Positions 25,715 through 38,100 are shown, counted from the first letter of the stretch. The stretch: 64,000 bases of DNA from Acridotheres tristis (GCA_037013685.1 CM072894.1:10046841-10110840); one strand, 5' to 3'. The notes: generated by a model not told the origin, from the letters alone. Made by a program: numbers and translations.

Positions 25715-26685
25715 AATAGCTCTTAATCACACTTGAGGAGTTGATCTCTAAGGATTTTTACTGAATTTCACATCCTTCAGAGGAGCCCTGCAGGTCTTTA
25801 AGGGTTTTTGGTATCTTTGGATAGGTGATGGTTTTTGCCTTTCTTATCCTCTTTAGCAGAATCTTAGAAGACTGTCAGTGCTTTAGAGAGCCTTCAGGTA
25901 ACCTAATTTCAGGCAAATAATAACTCATGAGCTTGGCCTTTGTGTGCAGGTTTGCTATCTAGTTGTCATTACTGCCCTGCTTCCTAACTTTAGATGTGCA
26001 ATTTATGTCCTATAGTTTTAACAAAAAGGGTGGGATGAAGTGGACAGCATGTTTACTCTTTTTTTTCAAATACCACTTATTTATTTCTGTTAGCTCTTTG
26101 ATTTAAACAGCAGAAGTTTGAGCAGTCAAAGGTCAGGGTGAATGGGGTGGAGTTTTCCCACAACTGCTGATGGCTCAGTGATCGCACTGTTTATGTACCC
26201 AGTCCCTCTGACGAGGATGATGTGTTCAACAGGAGAGCTTCTCCTATTTTGGGAGTGTGCTTAGACTGGTGCTCTGAATCCCTCCTTTAGAAACATTTAG
26301 AAAATGTTAGGATGCAATCAGGCCAGCACACAGATGTGTCTCCTTGGTCCTTAATGATTTCAGTGCAGCGGTGCATATGCTGAAATCTAAGTCCATATTG
26401 ATGTGGTCTTGTGTTTGAGGTCTTGAGGTATTTTCTGTAATTGATATTATGCAGTCTCAGGAACAGAGGGGAGATGGAGTTGTCCTGTTAGATCACCTTA
26501 CAGGGGGTAACCAAAGAACTGAAGGAAACACTAGTTTTGAGTCACTTTTAACAAAGTGTCTTGCCTTGGAAACACAAGGTTTCCCATGTAAGTGGGGATT
26601 TCCTTTTTGGACTTGTACACTGCATGCAAACTGATGGTGTTTATTTCCAGGACGAGTGGTTTGTAAAGAGCTTGGTTTTCTCTGC

Positions 26686-26748
26686 TAGGAAGGATCTTAG
26701 AGTGGAAGATCTTCCTTCTGGTAGGAAGGATCTTACAGTGGAAAATCT
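26686..26748. repeat. 36-bp tandem duplication (about 1.75 copies)
   Basis: The unit starting TAGGAAGGATCTTAGAGTGG at 26686 is repeated from 26722 as TAGGAAGGATCTTACAGTGG, giving a period of 36 bases. The second copy matches for about 27 bases with a couple of substitutions and then diverges. This looks like a simple local duplication within the intron, recent enough that the copies are still clearly alike. Confidence 0.8.
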
Positions 26749-27980
26749 ACAAGTTAGTTCCTCATTTTCACATTGATGTAGGTTTCTCTTTTTTAGCAAA
26801 TACCATCCTTTCTTTTTCATTTTTCACTGCCACAATAAATTCAGTTCCATCAGTACAAGTGACTGAGGGTAAAGGGTAGTCCTAGGCCAGTTACTGCCCT
26901 GTTACCTAGGCAAGATCAATTTTGGTGACTTTAGCATCTTGGAGAAAGACTTTCCAGCTCCAAATTCAGGGCCCCATCTCATTGTGCTTTGTGATTGCAT
27001 TGGTTAATGAAGAGGAACAAGTGCCCTTGCATGGGTGAACACTGAGGAGAGGTTTTTTGATAACTTGCAGTGGGAATGTTCTTGGCAGGTAGCACAAGAG
27101 AGCAGTTTTCCTATTTATCCATGCAAGATACTGGCAGCTTTTAGTTTGCTAGTGACTGTACTTGTTCCTGTTCTTAGTACCCAGTAAAATGGAGCAGCAG
27201 TTTAGCCACTGGAGACACTGCAGCACAGTATTCTTAGTCTTGTTTTAGAAGATCAATCTGTTGAAATTGGATTAAGGTAGAGATTTAAAGAAAGCAATAG
27301 CTACACTAAAATTAGAACACAAAGTCTGGAGTCTCAGTTGAACAAGCATAAGATCAGTGAGGAGGTACAGGGTGTTGAAACTGTCCTCCCCAGGCATTGA
27401 TGTGAGTGGGGCTCAGTGGTGGGAGGACACTTCTTGAAGAAAACACTCCTCTGCTCCCCAGGGTGGTCGCTGGGGATCTGGAGGTATGTGGCCTGGCTAA
27501 ACCATGGTGTCAGGATGCAGAGTTGCTTGTTCAAGCATTTAGGAGTGTGGTAATGCAAAGGTGAGTGCCTGGGCTGCCAGGCTGAGAAGACAGCACTGGA
27601 GCTTACAAAAACACCTTTTTACTTTTAGCAAGACTGGAATAATTAACTCTGTGATAATTAAAATGAAACTCTCACGTTATATCTAAAGTTACAGCTGTCA
27701 CTTTGAAAGACTGAGTATGCTCCTCGTCTGGGGAGACCAAGAAGGGGAATAGCTGATGCAATAATAAGCTCAGTTAACAGCTGTACTTTTGTGGGGTTTG
27801 TGTGTATTGTACATTAGATGGAGGACATTGTTAGTATCAGTTAAAATAATTCCATCAGTGTCAATAATACTTAGATCTTGTTAATTGTAGGCAATTAGTC
27901 TGTGGATCAGGATTGAACTCTGTTCAGTTGATGGAAAGATGTGGGGAAGTCCTACTCTGACATGAAGTGCTGTTCCCTTC

Positions 27981-28013
27981 ATACCACTAAGATGTTCCTT
28001 ACATACCACTAAG
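27981..28013. repeat. Short direct repeat, 22-bp period
   Basis: ATACCACTAAG occurs at 27981-27991 and again at 28003-28013, each copy preceded by a similar TTCCTTC/A segment. It is a minor two-copy duplication with no evident function. Confidence 0.6.
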
Positions 28014-30264
28014 TATAAAACCAGAAGTACCTATCAAAAATAAAAGCAGGTAGAGAAGTCACAGAGGATAAACTAATCCCCACCAAAATCCCTGAGGGGT
28101 TAAGATTGAGTGTTAAAAGAAAACTTTTGTTGTTTGTCCATGAGGTCAATTAGATTTTTTTTTTCCCCACCTGAATACCTGAAAAATGGTTGATTAATTC
28201 TCTGACTTACTTTGATCAAAAGACACGGGTATCTTGGAACTAAAAATAATGTCTTTTCTTTTTTTGCAGAAAATAAAGTATTTACATAACATTCGTGCCT
28301 CCCTAGACAAGACAAAATATCAGACCTGTAGATAAATCAGATAGGCTGCTCTGATGAGATTTCCAGGTCTCTCCCTGAGGAACCTCTGTCAAGGAATGAA
28401 TCACTGCAGATTCCGAGGCCATTAATACATCTAACTATATGAGAAAAATAATCCTAATTAGTCATCAATCTTAAATCTAAATATTGTTCCTGTAAACATA
28501 AGGAAATAAAAAAGTAGAAACCCTTCTAAAACCCATGGAGTAATTTGCTACATGTGTTTCTATTCATTAGCATCTACTGCCTGAAGATTTTCGTAGCTAA
28601 AGCTGTGTATTAAAACACAGTATGTTAATGCAGGAAGAGAATATTTCAGCATAAAACTGTAATTAAAAAAGTAGCTGACCTGAGGCATTCACTTCGTTGG
28701 CTTTCTTCCTGTTTCTTTGAGACCCATTCTCATAATAAGTACTAAATCAATGGCAAGAGTAATTATTCTTGTCAGTAGAAGTCTCTGTACTAATGAGAAA
28801 TCTTTGTCACAAGAAGTTTAGAGGTCTTAATTTTGTTCCCAGTAAATCTCATGCCTTTAAATTCAGTAGTTAGGGGCCTGGGGGTTGGAAATATTTTGGA
28901 TGTTATTGAGTAAAATGGGTGAATGACAACAGCAATCTGTAGAAACATTCATACTGACTAATTTGCTGAGAGTATCTACACAGACATGCAAATGAAGAGT
29001 TGAGAGATTCCTATGGGCACCAAAACTGCTGCTCTGTGGCTTGGGGAGCTACACAAGGTCCTGCTCAGACAGTGCAGAGCATCAAAGGACAGAGATGGGT
29101 GGATGGAGGGCCCTGCTAGAGCAGGGCTTGTATGCAGGATTTGCAGAGGAGTATGCCCTGAGGGAGGTGGAATGACACAGCAGATAAACTGCAGCTGGGA
29201 GGAAGCAGCTGCTGGGGTAGGGAAGGGAAGTCCAGGCTGCAGAAGGTTTGGGAATCAGGGGTTTTGGTCTCAAAGCAGATCCCTAAGGGCTGTTGGGAAG
29301 CTGGTGCCTGGTGCACATCTGATATCTGGGCCTGAGGCAGCAGGGTGGAGGACTGAGTGCTTAGCCCCAGCATCAACGTTTCCTTGCCTTGGGGCTCCTT
29401 TTCCCTTCAGCTGATGTCCCTTCAACAACAGAAGGCAGAGAACTAAGGAAGTATTGCTAGTGGCTAGGGAAATAGGAGGGAAAGCAATTTAACAAGTCTT
29501 TCACAATTAATTGCAGTCTTGAGTGATGTTTTAAAAATATTTTTGGAAGCCTGTTGGATAGTTTACATACTAATAGGGTAGATGGAAATCACGCAGAGAA
29601 AATAATGATTTATACTTTATAATTATTATGAGATGTTTTGAATTGATAATATGCAGGGAGAGATTCAAATTTAGTTGCTGCACTAATATTACAGACAGCT
29701 TTGCAGGCAGCTGGATTTATATCCAGCAGCAGGAAGTATTTGATATTGAGAAGACAATCACATGTCTGGCTGAGTCTTTTCACAAGAGGAGTTAGAATAT
29801 ATATCCTAAAGACAAAGGCTTTGGATTTATTGTCTGGCAGTCCATTTTCCTGCAGTGCTTTGTAGTTGTTGTACACAGAAATGACCAGAATAACTACTTT
29901 TCCAAACAAATAGGGAGACAAGAGTGTGATATATCTGCTTTGGATCTGGACATAACGTATACAACTGGATACTGCCTCCTCACAGCTGTAGAAAGTTGCT
30001 GAGATCTGGAAGACAGTTTAATAGCTGCAAATGTCACTCATGGAAACTTGCTATCTCTAATGCCACAGTTAATCAAGTCACTACAGCTCAGTATATTTTA
30101 TAGCTCGGTAGGGAACTGCACCATGGGAAGGAATAAGATGTTGTGTTTTGAGGTTCAGAAGAACATGAATTTTCTTTACATAAATCTACCTTTTCTATTA
30201 TTTATGCACTCGTGGAATGGCCAAAGAAAACCTGCTAATTTTTTTTAATGTAATTATTCCACAG

Positions 30265-32736
30265 GATCCTTCAAACCAAAAATGTGGAAGAAAGAAAACA
30301 GTGTCCTTCAGCAGCATGCCATCAGAGAAGAAAATAAGCAGTGCCAGCGACTGTATCAGCTTTATGCAGGCTGGGTGTGAATTGAAGAAAGTTCGTCCAA
30401 ATTCCCGGATTTATAATCGTTTTTTTACTCTGGATCCTGACCTGCAGGCTCTTCGCTGGGAGCCTTCCAAGAAGGATCTGGACAAAGCCAAGCTTGATAT
30501 TTCTGCTATAAAAGAAATCAGACTAGGGAAGAACACAGAAACATTTAGGAATAATGGACTTGCAGATCAGATTTCTGAGGACTGTGCACTGTCGATCATT
30601 CATGGTGAGAACTATGAGTCCCTTGACTTGGTTGCCAATTCAGCTGATGTGGCCAATATTTGGGTATCAGGATTAAGGTACTTAGTTTCTCGTAGCAAAC
30701 AACCCCTGGACTTGATGGAAAGCAGCCATAATACCCCACGGTTTGCCTGGTTAAAAACTGTATTCGAAGCAGCAGATGTTGATGGCAATGGCATAATGTT
30801 AGAAGATACAGCTGTGGAGCTAATAAAGAAGCTTAACCCCACCTTAAAGGAATCAAAGATTAGATTAAAATTTAAGGAAATTCAGAAGAGCAAAGAGAAA
30901 CTGACAACACGAGTAACAAAAGAAGAGTTTTGTGAAGCGTTCAGTGAACTTTGCACAAGACCTGAAGTGTATTTCTTGCTTGTGCAGATATCCAAAAACA
31001 AAGAATACCTGGATGCCAATGACCTCATGCTGTTTTTAGAGGCTGAGCAAGGAGTGACCCACATAACGGAAGAAATGTGTCTGGATATTATACGTAGGTA
31101 TGAGCTTTCTGAAGAAGGGCGATTGAAAGGTTTTCTTGCAATTGATGGATTTACTCAATACTTACTGTCCTCAGAATGTGATATTTTTGACCCAGAGCAC
31201 AAAAAAATAGTCCAAGACATGACGCAGCCTTTGTCACATTACTACATCAATGCATCCCACAATACATATCTAATAGAGGACCAGCTCAGAGGGCCAGCTG
31301 ATATCAATGGTTATGTCAGAGCTTTAAAGATGAGCTGCCGGAGTATTGAGCTGGATGTCTGTGACGGCCCAGATAATGAACCCATTATTTGTAACCGCAA
31401 CAATGTGACATCGCCACTTGCCTTTCGAAATGTCATCGAAGTAATAAACAAATTGGCCTTCTTTGCCTCAGAATACCCTCTTATTCTATGCTTGGGGAAC
31501 CACTGCTCTGTACAGCAGCAGAAGGTGATGGTGCAACACATGAAAAGAATCTTTGGAAACAAACTGTACACAGAGGCACCTTTATCTTCAGAAGCCTACC
31601 TCCCATCACCTGAGAAACTGAAAATGAAGATCATTGTGAAGGGGAAGAAACTGCCCTGTGACCAGGATGTGTTAGAAGGAGAGGTCACAGATGAAGATGA
31701 AGAGGCCGAAATATCCCGAAGGCTGTCAGAGGACTTCTCAAGGGAACCGAAGCTGATCTGGCTCTGCAGGGAGTTGTCTGACTTGGTGTCCCTATGCAAA
31801 TCTATCCAGTACAAAGACTTTGAGACATCCATGAAATCTCAAAATTATTGGGAAATGTGCTCCTTCAGTGAGGCAGAAGCCAGTCGGATTGCAAATGAAT
31901 ACCCTGAAGATTTTGTTAACTACAACAAAAAATTTCTATCCAGGGTGTACCCGAGTGCTATGAGGATAGACTCCAGTAACTTGAATCCTCAAGATTTTTG
32001 GAACTGTGGTTGCCAGATAGTGGCAATGAACTATCAGACACCGGGGCCCATGATGGACCTACACACTGGTTGGTTTCTACAGAATGGGGGATGTGGGTAC
32101 GTTCTCAGGCCCTCAGTGATGCGTGACGAAGTGTCTTACTTCAGCGCAAATACCAAGGGTATTGTTCCGGGGGTCTCCCCCCAGGTTCTACATGTCAAAA
32201 TTATCAGTGGTCAGAATTTTCCAAAGCCCAAGGGTGCATGTGCAAAAGGGGATGTCATAGACCCCTATGTCTGCATAGAAATACATGGGATTCCTGCAGA
32301 CTGCACTGAGCAAAGAACTAAAACTGTGCAGCAAAACAGTGATAACCCTATTTTTGATGAAAGCTTTGAGTTCCAGATCAACCTACCGGAGCTGGCCATG
32401 ATCCGCTTTGTTGTTTTGGATGATGACTACATCGGGGATGAGTTCATAGGACAGTACACCATCCCACTGGAGTGCTTACAGCCTGGATACAGGCACATCC
32501 CACTGCGCTCTTTTGTTGGTGATATCATGGAGCACGTTACCCTCTTTGTTCACATTGCAATAACCAACCGAAGTGGAGGTGGGAAGGCACAGAAGCGCAG
32601 CCTCTCAGTCAGGATAGGGAAGAAAGCAAGGGAGTACACCATGCTGAGGAACACTGGTCTTAAGATTATCGATGACATCTTTAAGCTGGCAGTGCATCCA
32701 CTGAGAGAAGCTACTGACATGAGAGAAAATATGCAG
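30265..32736 (+). CDS. PLCL1: PLCL1 exon 2: PH, EF-hand, X, Y and C2 domains of phospholipase C-like 1
   Basis: This is the large internal exon of the catalytically inactive PLC relative PRIP-1, a cytoplasmic scaffold. The family binds inositol phosphates, protein phosphatases 1 and 2A, GABARAP and GABA-A receptor beta subunits. The exon opens after ACAG in phase 0 with DPSNQK and ends in phase 0 at MRENMQ before GTATGAG: 824 codons without a stop. Counting from the first exon residue: PP1-docking motif KTVSF (11-15), PH domain about 30-144, EF-hand region about 155-300 with a loop starting DVDGNG (171-176), X domain about 315-460, acidic linker ([10 protein letters not shown], 473-482), Y domain about 500-615, C2 domain about 636-765. 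His332 of the SHNTYL motif and Glu362/Asp364 are kept, but Asn377 and Gly411 replace the second catalytic His and a Ca-binding Glu of PLC-delta. PLCL1 is preferred over PLCL2 because of [13 protein letters not shown] and LCLGNHCS. The 16 in-frame codons upstream (ATG at 30217) are intronic. Confidence 0.97.
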
Positions 32737-34911
32737 GTATGAGACTTCCAGTATGTGTGTTGGTGTGTCCTGAATGTGGAAGTGAAAAGTCATGGTGCTA
32801 GGGTAGGCTTGCTGAAGCTGGTGGAAGTTGATGAAACTTCAGACCCACAGCTCTTGTCAACCTTTGAATGGACATTGGCAGGCTGGTAGTTACAGGTGCT
32901 AGCTAGTCAGCAAATACAGGATTAGGCAGAAATGTTCTAAAAATCAGTATGCCCTCTCCAAACATGTTTTAATGGTTGATTTTTTTTTTCCCTGAGAAAG
33001 CAGAATTGAAGGCACATTTGTGTCCCCTGCCTCTGGTCCCAAATACTATATTTCCTGTTGATTCTAGAAAACATCAACAAGCTTTTGGTTTGCTAATTGA
33101 GTGAGGGTTATGTACTTAATTTTCTTTGGTTGAATATAAGAAGCAGTCAGTGGATGTCATTAAGGTCTTGTGGTACACCAAAGAAACCCACTGTGCAAAG
33201 AGCAGCATGTTTTCCCAAGTATGTGTTGCCATTGTTTGCCCCAGGGCTGCAGATGTTCAACACAGGCACTAAATGCCACTTGGATTGCAGTTTCCTCTCC
33301 CTGGTGAATAGCTGTTTTGTCCTGGCTGGTTGAGGGCTGGCACAGACACCAGTGCCATGTCTTGGCTCAGAGGGTCCCCTGGCACTGTGTCCCTGCACCC
33401 GTGCTGCTGCATGCAGCAGAGCCTGCTGTGGCCAGCAGCATCAGGGCTCAGGTGCACAGCACAGTCACAAGTGCTTGGGTTAGACCTTGGTGGTTGGCAG
33501 GATGTGAAGTGGCAGCAAAGCCAAACAAGAACGTCCCCAGTGCTCTCTTCTGTGGTGGGAGCGACTGGGGGTTGATTAAAGGACAGCTCAATTCAGAGCT
33601 TTAGGCACTGCCTAGAAACAAAACTGAGTAGCATTAAACAATGAGTTTTCCTTAATAAATAGCTGTAATCAGCTGTGGCTTTCTCCTTGGTAAAGATACA
33701 GAAACAGTTCATTTTTTTCCTCTCAAAAACAGGAAAAAAAGGTGTAGCACTTCATTGACCCCACTCTTCTGGATGGAGTCTAAAGCAAATGAAATGTTGA
33801 CAGCTGGAAAAGTTTACAGAATGACATAAGCTTTAAATCACTCTCAAAGGAATAGTCTCAGCATATTTTTAAGAATGAGAAACTCTTCCCAGCCTTTCCT
33901 TTCCTTCAGGCCTTGAAAGTGACTAGTTCGAACTGCTGACTCCACCTTCTGTCTAGGTCAGGCACTATATATGAACTATATAAATGAAAAGACTCTGCAT
34001 TTGACTCAGAAACAGTATTAATGTGCCTTCCAAGCAGAAGTTCAGTAAAAGATCATGCTCTGGGGAGTGCTGTGTAAAGACACAGTTTTGGATTTAACTG
34101 CATGCTCTCATATTTAATTAATGAGACAAAAATGAGCCAGGCATTGTCTGATTGTTGGTTTTTTTCAGCAAGTTGTGGGAAGAACATTTGCAAAGTATGG
34201 ATTGCTATAATACTCTTACTTGGGTTTTGTGCATCTTGGTCACTCCTTGTACAACTCAAGAAGCTAAAGGATGGGTGCGTGTCAGCTATATATCCTCTGA
34301 TCTGATAAATAAATCAATCCTGGCATGTCAGTTTGGTTTGACCTGTATATCCGGTATTGATTTTCTTGCGTGTGACCTATGAAGGGGAAAGAGTGTTTGT
34401 GTTTCTTTATGATGTGATAATGTAAGGCTGAAAACAAAGTGAGTTCTTCCTGCTTGCCTTTCCCATGGGAAATACAAGGTCTGTCAAACTTGTTCTTGCT
34501 GGAGGATGATAATGATGGGAGAACAAAGTGATTACAGCATCAAAAGCGATTGGAGTCTAAACAGTTGGGAAAAGTGTTTTAGGCTGATGGCTTAATATGC
34601 TGGGGACCAGAACTTGTCCCTGTTAGTGCTGGATTTGCAATGCAAAGTAGCTGAAGAGCTGGCACTTGGAGTGCCTGAGCCTGGGAGAAAGCTGGAGCTG
34701 GGGCTAGGCTTCGGGACAGAGAATGGGGCTCGCGGGGAATTCCTGTGTGACATGGAATCCTACGATCCATGGAGGGCCCGGGGATGGCGAACAGTGGGAT
34801 AGCACTGCCTCCCATGAGAGGGGAGAAGAAAGGGCTGTCAAGGTAATGGCAGGCAGCGGGGACTGAGCGGTGAGTGGTCACAGGTGCTGAAGCGTTTGTG
34901 TCCCTCCCCAG
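32737..34911 (+). other. PLCL1: PLCL1 intron 2
   Basis: This 2,175-base intron has a GTATGA donor and a CCCCAG acceptor after a pyrimidine-rich stretch. The first half is AT-rich; the second half becomes increasingly GC-rich towards exon 3. It contains a perfect 16-bp palindrome (CTGCTGCATGCAGCAG, 33404-33419). If retained, translation would stop after one extra codon (GTA TGA). No other gene is recognised; the open frames at about 33.1-33.6 kb overlap on both strands and show no family features. Confidence 0.9.
33404..33419. repeat. Perfect 16-bp palindrome
   Basis: CTGCTGCATGCAGCAG is its own reverse complement. It sits in a GC-rich part of intron 2 that has several CAGCAG-type words. It could form a cruciform or an RNA hairpin, but a single palindrome of this size in tens of kilobases is not remarkable by itself. 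Confidence 0.7.
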
Positions 34912-35115
34912 AACGCCATGGTGTCGGTGAAGGAGCTGTGTGGGCTGCCGCCCATCGCCAGCCTCAAGCAGTGCATCCTGACCCTGTCCTCACGCCTCGT
35001 CAGCAGCGACAACACGCCCTCGGTGGCCCTCTGCATGAAGGACACCTTTCCTTACCTGGAGCCTCTGGGCACCGTGCCCGACGTGCAGAAAAAGGTCCTG
35101 GCAGCCTACGAGCTG
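34912..35115 (+). CDS. PLCL1: PLCL1 exon 3: start of the C-terminal region after the C2 domain
   Basis: The exon is 204 bases, 68 codons, entered and left in phase 0 (CCCCAG acceptor, GTAAGC donor). It continues directly from MRENMQ of exon 2 with NAMVSVKELCGLPPIASLKQ, includes SDNTPSVALCMKD and FPYLEPLGTVPDVQKK, and ends at AAYEL. These are characteristic of the PLCL1 C-terminal extension, which follows the C2 domain and has no catalytic role. Base composition is strikingly different from the neighbouring exons: 61 of 68 codons end in G or C, with many CpG dinucleotides. The methionine codon at 34918 is internal, not a start. Confidence 0.96.
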
Positions 35116-38100
35116 GTAAGCACTTCAGCACCGCTAGCCCTGCCTTTCCCCGCTGCTGTGAATGGGGCAGGCTGTGCCCGCTGGCTTTCACACGCCCAAA
35201 TGTTCCAGTTAAATAAACAAGGCTCTTCAAGTGACTTGGGCTCTGCAAAGTTGGCCTTTAATCACCACAATGCCTGCCACACTGGGCTTTTTGTTGTTGT
35301 TTCCTTTTTTGAACACATTTGTAGCTAGCGCAGGTTGGCATTTGAAGAGGACTTTGTTTACAAAACTAGTGCCAATTCAGCCTGTGCTGGCACTGCCCTT
35401 GTCCTTGGGAAGCAGCAGGATTGGTGTGCTGCCCTTTGCTGGCCTCCCCACAGCAGAGCACGAGGCCAGTGGATGGGGAGCTGCAGCATGGGATTTCCCA
35501 GGCAAAGCTGCACCCTCCCTTTCCCTACACTTTGCAGCAGCACTGTCAAGTACTGCCCTGTCCCTGTCAGATGAAGTCATTGTTGGTCTTGGGGAGGGCG
35601 TGGCAGAGTTAGAAGGGAAGGTTAAAATGCCCATTTTCTTGCACGGGGAAGGAGAGGTCAGTACAGTACAAGAATGCTTACACAAATATAGAGATACAAA
35701 CTGGAATCATTCCAGATGAGTGCTGCCGCTTGTTGTATGACATATGTCACTGCTGTGGGTGACTGAGCAACAGCTGTGCGTGACTTCCAGCAGCAGAAGT
35801 TGCTGCCACGCTGTGCCTCTTGGGCCATGGGGGTGCCCTGCTGCTTCCCAACCTTTTTGGCAGTCTGCAGCAACCGATAGCAAGATGCACAGTTCTGCCA
35901 AGCCTGACTTAAGTACTTCACTGTGGCAGCCAGACTCAATCACGACTCACGTTCAGAGCACAGCAGTTTTTTCTGCAGCTTGTGTTCATAAGGAATAAAA
36001 TGGGGAATAATGCTGGAAGTGTCGAATTGCTTCCAGAGACCCTGATGTATTGCAAAGAGTGATTGCAGCTTAGGCCAACTATTCAATCTGCCAAAGGCCC
36101 ACCTCCTTCCCATCTCATTTTTTGCCTTTATAATGCATTTTTCAAGGGAAAATCAGCTTATGGGGTGGGGGAAGACACTGATGTTGATTAAAAGAGAAAT
36201 ACTAAAAGTACTCTGAAATAACCCACAGGTTTCTTCCAGAATAGTTTCTATTACTTGGAAGTAAGTAAGTTATGGTAATAAAATGCCAGCTGTAACAATA
36301 CCAGAACAAGGATTTGCAAATCCAGTTGATTGCCTTATTTTAGATGTAACCTCTCTGGGATAGATTTGTTACATGGTCTCATGTCTTTCTGAAAGAGCAA
36401 ATACCACATAAGTAAGAGATTTTTCTGTCTTTGGGGGCCTGCTTAATGGAGTTTTACCAAAATGAATGTGTCATGTCTTATCTCTGTAATTATATACTGA
36501 AGAGTACACATGGGACTTTTCAAGGCCTTCTTGTACTTTGGAAACAGTTTTTCAATTTAAATAAGTGAAAGGCCTCTTTTGGATGTAGTCAGAAACACTT
36601 GTATAACTGTTTTAAATAATGGTTGTTCTCACATTTGTCTCTGATGGGGGAAGATGTAACTGGAATGTCAAGAGAGCGTGCAAACAGTTTAAAATCAGAG
36701 AGAGAGAGAAGGGAGTTGTGCCTTGCCTATGTAAGGATAGATTTGAGATATAATTCTGTTAAGGAGAACATTATATTTTTTTTTGCCCACTTTGGCTGTG
36801 ACTGCCTCTTACCTTGCTAAAACTATTTGCTTCTGAAAAAGAAAGCTGGATTTAATAAGTGGTTTTGCTGCATTTTGGATGTTTGCCTTCTGAGACAATG
36901 CCAGCAGCAGAATATTGAAATCTCTTTAGCCTTATCTGTGTTTGAATAAATGAACTGTTTCTATCAATCTTGGTATTTGAAATCACAGTGTGGGAAGGGG
37001 TTTGCATTTTGAATGTTGACAAGGGGCTTCTCTTTGCTGTACAGTGACTTCATATTATGACTTCAGGGTATATTTCTTTTTAATATTTTTTTGTGCAAAT
37101 GAGAGCACAAGGAGATGTTGGTGGAAAGCAATATAAAATATTTTAGCTTATTTATTGATTTTAATTCAAGATACACTACAGTTCAGTCTTTCATATTTTT
37201 GATAAATATGGCTCAAGAAACTGGATCCACAAGTGCTTGCTGCATGTCTCTTCACTTCAAAGCACTTTTCTAATGAAGAGGCCTAAGAGCATTTTTAAAT
37301 GCATAAAATAAAATCTGTTTATATTGGCCTGTCTCTTCTATGAACAGGCTATACTTCTTAATTCCTTTTACAGTAAAATGGAAAAAGTTTGAGCCTAAAT
37401 CTCATAGTGTGACTTCAGGTCTGCCTTGCTTACTGGGCCCCACAGCACAGGGCACTTGAGTACTGGGCAAACGCTTCCTCACCACCTCTGAAAACACTAC
37501 ATGTGCCACATTCTTTAAAAAGCCTGCTTTGAAAATAATTTCTGGTAAAAACAGATCTAATGTATTTGATTTTTTTCCCCTTACAGAAAATTGCCAACTG
37601 GACATACCTTTTTATTTTACCCTGGAAAGTATAGACTCTGCCTGTGTGCTTAATGGGGCATAAACAGGGCTGAGGGTCCAGGGAAATGGAGGTGCAAATG
37701 CTCAGAGACCTGCCACAATGATCTGGAAAAACAATTAACTGTCTGTTCCCTCCTGCTCAGCCTTTGTCAGCTGTGAGATAGACAAAGACCCGTTTGTGCA
37801 GTTTGTTTGTTTTTTCCTGGGCAATTAATTTTACCATTGTGCTCTGCATTAAATATTTTCTTTTGAGAGAGACCTTGTTAGAATAAAATTTAATGTGCTT
37901 TGTTTAAGGAACCGGAACAAGTTGTCAGGACTGTGTTTCTCTCATTTTATGGTGGCATTGCAGTGGTTTAGTGGAACTGTAGTGTTGGCCACGTCTCACG
38001 TAGGAAGAGGCTTCACTGATAATGCTGGGTTGTATAGGAGTTTCTGCAGAGGAGAACAGGGAAGAGGATTTGTCAAAATCAAGAAAATAAGGTGGACTGT

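Larger units (their letters stand above)
23301..30264 (+). other. PLCL1: PLCL1 intron 1, 3' end, with splice acceptor
   Basis: AT-rich non-coding sequence leading to the exon 2 acceptor. It includes a T-run/G-run tract at 25673-25714, a 36-bp tandem duplication at 26686-26748 and a 22-bp-period duplication near 27981-28013. A GC-richer patch at about 29010-29410 carries open frames on both strands (longest 133 codons) with no family features, plus a 7-bp stem (CCCTGCT/AGCAGGG) at 29111-29126. The intron ends in a T-rich stretch and ACAG at 30261-30264. No further exon was recognised. Confidence 0.75.

Noticed and set aside
29013..29414. 133-codon open frame just upstream of exon 2 as PLCL1 exon 1
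   Set aside because: The peptide lacks the basic SSIIK-like end expected before DPSNQK, no phase-0 donor matches, and the patch is not a CpG-rich promoter.
30217..30264. Using the ATG at 30217 as the start of an 841-residue PLCL1 protein
   Set aside because: The first 16 codons give an AT-rich peptide unlike the family, and a T-rich tract with ACAG directly precedes the residues DPSNQK where PLCL1 similarity begins. They are intron 1.
34918..35328. 136-codon frame starting at the ATG in exon 3 as an independent gene
   Set aside because: The first part is PLCL1 exon 3; the rest is readthrough into intron 3 after a canonical GTAAGC donor.
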